A DNA stretch of 64,000 nucleotides from JACVRW01 sp963811055 (lineage in GTDB: Bacteria; Actinomycetota; Thermoleophilia; Solirubrobacterales; Thermoleophilaceae): NCBI GenBank assembly GCA_963811055.1, contig CAWEPQ010000019.1, positions 434,001 to 498,000 on the forward strand, read 5' to 3'. Both the position numbers and the translations under genes were made by a program. This document shows positions 59,222 through 64,000 of the stretch, one piece after another (position 1 is the first letter of the stretch; each line of letters opens with the position of its first letter). The notes below the pieces were generated by a model. The model did not search any database, was not told where the DNA came from, and was given only the letters and a program-made list of their open reading frames with translations.

Positions 59222-60013
59222 TCACGCGCCCTGGAACTCCGGCTCCCGCTTCTGGACGAACGCGGTCACGCCCTCCTGGAAGTCGCGCGTGCGCGCGAGG
59301 GTGTGCTGCAGCTCGGCCTCGAGGTCCAGCTGGCCGTCGAGGTCCGGGTAGAGCATCCGGTTGAGGGCCTGCTTCGACGACGCGTACGACCGGGTGGGGC
59401 CCTTGGCCAGGCGCTCCACCAGCTCATTCGCCTCGGCCGCCAGCCCGTCGTCCGGGTACACGAAGTTCACGAGGCCCCACTCGAGTGCCCGGGCCGCCTC
59501 CACGCGCTCGCCCAGCAGTGCCATCTGGAGGGCGCGGGCCTTGCCGACAGCGGACGGCACGAACAGGGTGGAGCCGCCGTCGGGCATGAGGCCGATGTTC
59601 ACGAACGCGAGCCCGAAGAACGCGGACTCCGCCGCCAGCACGAGGTCGCAGGCGAATGCGAGTGAGGCGCCGATGCCCACCGCGGGGCCGTTCACGGCGG
59701 CCACCACGGGCTTCTCGAGGCGCCGCACGCCGGCGATGATCGGGTGGTAGAGCTCGACGAGTTCCTTGCGCACGTCCGGCATGCCGTCGTCGGCGGGCTC
59801 GAAGCCCTCCTTGAGGTCCGCGCCGGAGGAGAAGCCGCGGCCGGCTCCGGTGATCAGCACCGCGCGCACCGACGGGTCGGCGGCGTCGACCTCCACCACC
59901 TGCTTGAGGTCGCGGCCGAATCCGGCGGTCCAGGCGTTAAGCGAGTCGGGGCGGTTGAGGGTCAGCCGGCCCACGCCGCCTTCCTGCTCCCAAATGACGT
60001 TCTCGTAGCTCAT
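59222..60013 (-). CDS. Enoyl-CoA hydratase/isomerase family protein
   Basis: A 263-residue crotonase-fold enzyme. It begins NVIWEQEGGVGRLTLNRPDSLNAW, has the oxyanion-hole segments GFSSGADLKEG and NGPAVGIGASLAFACDLVLA, and FVNIGLMPDGGSTLFVP. In the last, Asp replaces one of the two catalytic glutamates of classical hydratases, so it may be an isomerase (PaaG-like) rather than a hydratase. It ends with FQEGVTAFVQKREPEF. It is cotranscribed upstream of the A1-type oxidase genes; the reason is not evident. The MBL-fold gene on the other strand starts 34 bases from its ATG. Confidence 0.9.
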   Translation of the reverse strand: MSYENVIWEQEGGVGRLTLNRPDSLNAWTAGFGRDLKQVVEVDAADPSVRAVLITGAGRGFSSGADLKEGFEPADDGMPDVRKELVELYHPIIAGVRRLEKPVVAAVNGPAVGIGASLAFACDLVLAAESAFFGLAFVNIGLMPDGGSTLFVPSAVGKARALQMALLGERVEAARALEWGLVNFVYPDDGLAAEANELVERLAKGPTRSYASSKQALNRMLYPDLDGQLDLEAELQHTLARTRDFQEGVTAFVQKREPEFQGA

Positions 60014-60033
60014 GGCCCGAGCCTATCCCCCCC

Positions 60034-60039
60034 TATCCT
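60034..60039 (+). promoter_or_regulatory. Putative -10 box (TATCCT) of a leaderless transcript
   Basis: TATCCT ends seven bases before the ATG at 60047, in the 33-base gap between the divergent crotonase and MBL-fold genes. No Shine-Dalgarno is visible. Confidence 0.4.
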
Positions 60040-60046
60040 CCGCCGC

Positions 60047-60697
60047 ATGCTGCTGGACGCGCTGGAGTGGCTGGGGCACTCCGGCTTCCGGATCCGGATC
60101 GGGCGGTCGATCGTCTACATCGATCCGTACCGCGTGCCCGACGACGCGCCGGTGGCGGACCTGATCCTCGTCACCCACGGGCACTACGACCACTTCTCGC
60201 CGCAGGACATCGAGCGGCTGTCGGGTGACCACACGTGGCTGGTGGGCCCCGCGGCGGTGGCCGAGCGGGTGAGCGGGCGGGTGCACTCGATCGCGCCCGG
60301 CGAGGTGCTCGACACCGAGATCGTGCGCGGGCTCGAGGTGGCGGCCGTGGCTGCCTACAACACCTCGAAGCGCGATCCCCAGGGCCGCGTGTTCCACCCG
60401 CGCGAGGCCGGCTTGGTGGGCTACGACCTGAACGTGCGCGGTGAGCGCGTCTACCACTCGGGCGACACGGACGTGATCCCCGAGATGGACAGCGTCACCG
60501 GTGTGGACGTGGCACTGCTCCCGGTGAGCGGGATCTACGTGATGACCGCCGACGAGGCGGCGGAGGCCGCGCGCAGGATTCAGCCGCGCGTGGCCGTGCC
60601 CATGCACTGGGGCGAGCACATCGGAACCGCGGAGGACGCCCGAATCTTCTCGGAGCGGGCGCCCGTGGAGGTGCGGATCATGGAGAGGAGTCGCTGA
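60047..60697 (+). CDS. MBL-fold metal-dependent hydrolase (UlaG-like)
   Basis: A 216-residue beta-lactamase-fold hydrolase of the UlaG/RomA type: LEWLGHSGFRIRIGRSIVYIDPY, the metal motif THGHYDHFS near residue 44, HSGDTDVIPEM, and PMHWGEHIGTAEDA, giving a normal two-metal site. The group includes L-ascorbate-6-phosphate lactonase and UPF0173 proteins, so the substrate is open. ATG 60047 is the first start; the frame is open upstream inside the crotonase gene on the opposite strand. The stop lies 20 bases inside the next minus-strand gene. Confidence 0.9.
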   Translation: MLLDALEWLGHSGFRIRIGRSIVYIDPYRVPDDAPVADLILVTHGHYDHFSPQDIERLSGDHTWLVGPAAVAERVSGRVHSIAPGEVLDTEIVRGLEVAAVAAYNTSKRDPQGRVFHPREAGLVGYDLNVRGERVYHSGDTDVIPEMDSVTGVDVALLPVSGIYVMTADEAAEAARRIQPRVAVPMHWGEHIGTAEDARIFSERAPVEVRIMERSR

Positions 60698-61142
60698 ACG
60701 CCGACAGCATTCCGCCTGTCAGCGCCTCCACGCCCGCGGTGATGAGCGACACGATCTCCGAGCCCGTGCCCGCGAGGAAGCCGAAGCCCCCGCCACTCGA
60801 GTCGATCAGCGGCGGGTTGTCCTCGCCCGGTGCGGGCTGGAGCGGCACGATCACGTTCTCCTCGGGAAGGGTTCCGGTGCCGTCCGGCAGGGCGTCCGGC
60901 ACGCCCTCGAGCGGCGGCATCGCGGGCGGGGTCTGCGGAAGCTCGCCGTCGGTGCCACCCAGCTGAGCGGACACGTCCGGCCCTGGCTCGCTGCCGCCGC
61001 CCCCGCTCGGCACCACGGGGAGAGCGCGCGCACCGCCCGACTCAGAGCCGCCGTCCGGCCCGGGAGCCGCCCAGGCGGACGCCACGAGCCCGAGCGCGAG
61101 CAGGGCCGCGGAAGCGGTTAGAAGCATGCGAGCGGTCTTCAT
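60678..61142 (-). CDS. Secreted Pro/Gly-rich protein of unknown function
   Basis: A 154-residue protein with a signal peptide (MKTARMLLTASAALLALGLVASAWA) and a mature part rich in Pro, Gly and Ser, without cysteine. The C-terminal third (FGFLAGTGSEIVSLITAGVEALTGGMLSAF) has a hydrophobic stretch that may bind the membrane or self-associate. No known domain. GGGAGCGCA precedes the ATG. Its last 20 bases overlap the end of the MBL-fold gene, tail to tail. Confidence 0.65.
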   Translation of the reverse strand: MKTARMLLTASAALLALGLVASAWAAPGPDGGSESGGARALPVVPSGGGGSEPGPDVSAQLGGTDGELPQTPPAMPPLEGVPDALPDGTGTLPEENVIVPLQPAPGEDNPPLIDSSGGGFGFLAGTGSEIVSLITAGVEALTGGMLSAFSDSSP

Positions 61143-61192
61143 TGCGCTCCCATTCGCCGGGCCGGACCGTGTTCCTATCCCTGCACAGGGCT

Positions 61193-62122
61193 ATGCTGCG
61201 CCACGCTTTGCGTAGTACTCGCGCCCTCCGCACGCTTGCGTGGGGCGCGGTGGCGGTCGGCATCGCGACTCCACTGGTTCGGCACCGGCTACGGCTGCGC
61301 CCTCCGGTGGTATCGGCGCTCACGTGGCCGGCGCCCGCCGCGCTCGCTCTCGCTGCCCCGCGCACCCCGCTGCGAGACGCGGGGATCTACGCGCTCCAGA
61401 TGTGGGCCTACTTCGCCCATTTCGACATGCCCGACGACGACCCCGAGGCGTTCCAGCTCCGCGTCAGGTCCGACTACCCGATCGCGATCGACCGGGTGCT
61501 GGGGCTCGGCACCCTGCCCACGACCCGATTGCAGCGGGCGCTTGCCAGAGAGGGGGAGGTGGGGCCGCTCGAGTACGGGCTGTCCGCGGTCCACTGGAGC
61601 TGGTTCTTGATCCCTCACGGGACCTGCGCCTACATCCTGCTTCGCCACCGCCGCTACTTCGAGCGCTCGGCCTTCCTGATGGCCGGCTGCTTCGACCTCG
61701 GCTGCATCGTCTACTGGGTTCTGCCCACCGCTCCGCCCTGGTGGGCGGCCGCGCAGGGCAAGCTCCCGCCGGTGCGGCGGATCATGGCCGAGGCGGGCGA
61801 GCGCTTTTGGGGGCGTCTCTGGGAGCCGCTATACCATTCACTCCAAGGGAACCCATTTGCCGCGATGCCCTCACTCCACTTCGGTACGTCCGCGATGGCA
61901 GCGCGCCTGCTCAGCCAGATCGGACCCGGGCACGGCGCTGTGGGCTGGACCTACGCGCTGACGCTCGGCTTCGGCCTCGTCTACCTCGGAGAGCACTACG
62001 TGGTTGACCTGCTCGCGGGCCTGGCGCTGTCCGAGGCGCTGTGGCGGGTCGCACCGAGGTTCGGCCCGCTCGCGCGGACGGTCGGCGTGGTCATCCAGAG
62101 GCTCGAGCCGCGGGCGGCTTGA
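61193..62122 (+). CDS. PAP2-family membrane phosphatase
   Basis: A 309-residue phosphatidic-acid-phosphatase-type protein with about six membrane helices. Catalytic motif 2 is MPSLHFGTSA near residue 225 and motif 3 GEHYVVDLLAGLALSE near residue 264. A Leu/Pro-rich segment with PTAPPWW is typical of the inositol-phosphorylceramide synthase-like PAP2_3 subgroup, so it may transfer phosphate groups between lipids. It could act with the next gene in lipid or cell-envelope synthesis. ATG 61193 is preferred; the stop overlaps the next start (TGATG). Confidence 0.88.
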   Translation: MLRHALRSTRALRTLAWGAVAVGIATPLVRHRLRLRPPVVSALTWPAPAALALAAPRTPLRDAGIYALQMWAYFAHFDMPDDDPEAFQLRVRSDYPIAIDRVLGLGTLPTTRLQRALAREGEVGPLEYGLSAVHWSWFLIPHGTCAYILLRHRRYFERSAFLMAGCFDLGCIVYWVLPTAPPWWAAAQGKLPPVRRIMAEAGERFWGRLWEPLYHSLQGNPFAAMPSLHFGTSAMAARLLSQIGPGHGAVGWTYALTLGFGLVYLGEHYVVDLLAGLALSEALWRVAPRFGPLARTVGVVIQRLEPRAA

Positions 62123-63324
62123 TGAGCACACGCGAGCGCAGCCCGCGCCGTGGGCAGGACCCGGATCTCCTGCTGACGCCGGGGGTCGAGAACGACGGCG
62201 ACGCGGGCGACGCCGAGGTCGGGGCGTTCCAGGCGCTGCTCCACGACCGGCGCAAGCTGTTCAGCGGGGTGCTGCTGGTCGTGCTGCTGGTAGCCGCGAT
62301 CTACCTGCTGTTCCCCAAGGTGGTCGGGATCGACGACGCGATGGACCGCTTCGACGAGGCCACCTGGTACTGGGTCGTGATCGCCGTGGGTTTCAACGTG
62401 CTCGCGTTCGCCGCCTACGTGGCGCTCTTCCGGGGCGTGCTCGGCGGGGTGGACCTCGAGACCGTCAGGCGCCGGCTCGATTGGCGCGCCTCGTACCAGA
62501 TCACGATGGCCGGGCTGGCGGCCACGCGCATCTTCTCGGCCGCAGGAGCCGGCGGCATCGTGCTCACCTACTGGGCGCTCAAGAAGGCCGGGCTTCCCAC
62601 CCGCCGCGCGGCCTGCCGGATGGTCGCCTTCCTCGCGCTGATGTACGGCGTTTACACGGCGGCGCTCGTGATCTTCGGGATCCTGCTGCGGACCGGTGTC
62701 TTCCCGGGCGAGGACCCGTTCGGCGGCACCGTGGTGCCGGCGGTGGTGGCAGCGGGGGTGATGGCCGTGTTCGGGCTGATGGCGCTCATCCCCCAGGACT
62801 TCGAGAGGCGCATCGCCTCCTTCGCCGGGGGCTACCGCCGCCAGCGCTATCTCCTCCGGCTGGCCAAGGGCCCGGCCACGATCGCAACAGGCGTTCGCAC
62901 GGCGATCGCCTTCGTCCGCCACCCGCGTGGCGGCGCGCTCGCCGTAATCGGTGCGGTGGGCTTCTGGGCGGCGAACATCGGGGTGCTCTGGGCGAGCTTC
63001 AAGGCCTTCGGCGGCAACGTGGCGTTCGCGGTCCTTGTGCTGGGCTTCTTCATCGGCATGGCGGCCAACCTGATCCCCTCGCCCGCGGGCGGGGTCGGTT
63101 CCGTCGACGCGGGGATGATCGGCGCGTTCGTGCTGTTCGGGGTGTCCAGCTCGGTGGTGTTCCCGGCAGTGCTCACATACCGCGTGATCGCCTTCTGGCT
63201 GCCGATCCCGCCGGGGATCGTGGCCTTCGTCCAGCTGCGTAGGACCGTGTCGCGCTGGGAAGAGGAGAACGCGGCCGAACAGCCGATGGGGCTCTATACT
63301 TCAGAAAGTAAAGTAAGCGCATGA
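62122..63324 (+). CDS. UPF0104/YbhN-family membrane protein (lysylphosphatidylglycerol-synthase TM-region type)
   Basis: A 400-residue protein with about eight membrane helices (about residues 45-65, 80-105, then others to 370). The N-terminus is a cytosolic acidic tail (STRERSPRRGQDPDLLL). The segments ATRIFSAAGAGGIVLTYWALKKAG and ANLIPSPAGGVGSVDAGMIGAF are the family's core. Homologues are proposed flippases or lipid-linked-sugar transporters; no lysyl-transferase domain is attached. It overlaps the PAP2 gene, suggesting joint work on membrane lipids. The stop is 27 bases before trxB. Confidence 0.88.
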   Translation: MSTRERSPRRGQDPDLLLTPGVENDGDAGDAEVGAFQALLHDRRKLFSGVLLVVLLVAAIYLLFPKVVGIDDAMDRFDEATWYWVVIAVGFNVLAFAAYVALFRGVLGGVDLETVRRRLDWRASYQITMAGLAATRIFSAAGAGGIVLTYWALKKAGLPTRRAACRMVAFLALMYGVYTAALVIFGILLRTGVFPGEDPFGGTVVPAVVAAGVMAVFGLMALIPQDFERRIASFAGGYRRQRYLLRLAKGPATIATGVRTAIAFVRHPRGGALAVIGAVGFWAANIGVLWASFKAFGGNVAFAVLVLGFFIGMAANLIPSPAGGVGSVDAGMIGAFVLFGVSSSVVFPAVLTYRVIAFWLPIPPGIVAFVQLRRTVSRWEEENAAEQPMGLYTSESKVSA

Positions 63325-63351
63325 AGCGCAACGGCAGGCGGGGATGAGGCG

Positions 63352-64000
63352 ATGAGCATCGAGATCAAGGACACAGAGAACGTTGTGATCGTGGGCAGCG
63401 GGCCGGCCGGCTTCACGGCCGCCCTCTACACCTCGCGCGCCGACCTGGAGCCACTCCAGATCGAGGGATTCGCGTGGGGCGGCCTCCTCCAGCAGACGAC
63501 CGACGTGGAGAACTATCCGGGCTTCCCCGGGGGCATCATGGGACCCGAGATGATGCAGCACTTCCGCGACCAGGCCGAGCGCTTCGGAACCCGCTTCATC
63601 ACCGACGACGTCACCCGGATCGAGTTCGCCGAGGAGGAGGGCGGAATCCACCGCGTCTACATCGGCGACCAGGAGATCCGCACCCGCGCGGTGATCCTCG
63701 CGATGGGCGCGGAGCCGAAGAAGCTGGGCGTGCCCGGCGAGGAGGAGCTGGCCGCCCGTGGCGTGTCCTACTGCGCCACCTGTGACGCCGCCTTCTTCCG
63801 CGACCACAACACGATGGTCGTAGGGGGCGGGGATACCGCGATGGAGGAGGCCACCTTCCTGGCCAAGTTCGCGGGCAAGGTCACGATCGTCCACAGGCGC
63901 AACGAGCTTCGGGCGTCGGCGATCATGGCCGACCGCGCGCGTGCCACCGAGAACATCGAGTTCCTCACGCCCTACGAGGTGGAGCGCTTCGAGCCCGGCG
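63352..64000 (+). CDS. trxB: Thioredoxin reductase (3' end outside the window)
   Basis: The first 216 codons of a flavoprotein that reduces thioredoxin with NADPH. It starts MSIEIKDTENVVIVGSGPAGFTAALYTSRA (FAD dinucleotide fold), has WGGLLQQTTDVENYPGFPGGIMG, ILAMGAEPKKLGVPGEEE and the redox pair in SYCATCDAAFF (Cys141 and Cys144), then the NADPH loop VVGGGDTAMEEATFLAKF. ATG 63352 is the homology start; a short open stretch (ATG at 63321) just upstream is not in frame. The window ends inside the NADPH domain. Confidence 0.96.
   Translation, partial: MSIEIKDTENVVIVGSGPAGFTAALYTSRADLEPLQIEGFAWGGLLQQTTDVENYPGFPGGIMGPEMMQHFRDQAERFGTRFITDDVTRIEFAEEEGGIHRVYIGDQEIRTRAVILAMGAEPKKLGVPGEEELAARGVSYCATCDAAFFRDHNTMVVGGGDTAMEEATFLAKFAGKVTIVHRRNELRASAIMADRARATENIEFLTPYEVERFEPG

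Overview
The window is a gene-dense, very GC-rich piece of an actinobacterial chromosome. The closest fit is the class Thermoleophilia (Solirubrobacterales-like). This placement is inferred from GuaB3, OpcA, a fused transaldolase/glucose-6-phosphate isomerase, two aa3-type oxidases, many GTG/TTG starts and GTGA/ATGA stop-start overlaps, and a c-di-AMP (ydaO-type) riboswitch before a cell-wall peptidase. I see no rRNA, tRNA, CRISPR array, insertion sequence or prophage. No gene-free stretch exceeds 300 bases; the longest, 10901-11193, holds the riboswitch and the rplM leader.

Layout. 1-8.5 kb (+): tldD end, pmbA, HU, pyrF, a LysM protein, a D,D-carboxypeptidase, a PfkB sugar kinase, guaB3, guaA. 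8.5-10.9 kb: small SnoaL and cupin genes, a GlsB-like membrane protein, and a riboswitch-controlled M23 endopeptidase. 11.2-21.1 kb (+): rplM-rpsI-glmM, then a tightly overlapping run glmS-acpS-nnr-alr-CCA/HD nucleotidyltransferase-corA (amino sugars, peptidoglycan D-Ala, cofactor repair). 21.1-25.8 kb: HIT, cspA-infA, secreted and membrane unknowns, STAS protein, glycosyltransferase, then a diheme lipo-cytochrome c. 26.5-31.6 kb (-): an A2-type (YSHP) cytochrome c oxidase operon with a tandem universal stress protein between subunits I and III. 31.6-38.4 kb: regulators, two tiny oxidase-type membrane proteins, galK, a MepA-like peptidase, a PPOX protein, a ROK kinase, a flavoprotein, a UspA gene. 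38.5-51.4 kb (+): a sugar-phosphate operon with ROK kinase, tkt, tal-pgi, gnd, zwf, opcA, GH15, fabD and pgl. 52-60 kb (-): a penicillin-acylase-type hydrolase, heme A synthesis (ctaB, ctaA), an A1-type oxidase (ctaD, ctaC) and a crotonase. 60-64 kb (+): MBL-fold hydrolase, PAP2 phosphatase, UPF0104 protein and the start of trxB.

Most notable signals. (1) Five copies of a 35-bp hairpin element occur. Three sit just after stop codons. Two are inserted in frame in nnr and alr, where they encode the same peptide and push the alr catalytic lysine about 13 residues downstream of its usual place. The two subfamilies differ by a paired, compensatory stem change. This resembles the palindromic elements of Rickettsia that invade protein genes, but the sequence is different. 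(2) Ribosomal protein S9 carries a roughly 170-residue acidic N-terminal extension. (3) The c-di-AMP riboswitch has a Shine-Dalgarno-masking hairpin. (4) Five genes (pyrF, ROK kinase, uspA, zwf, ctaB) carry 1-2 base frame disruptions, which suggests indel errors in the assembly or recent decay.
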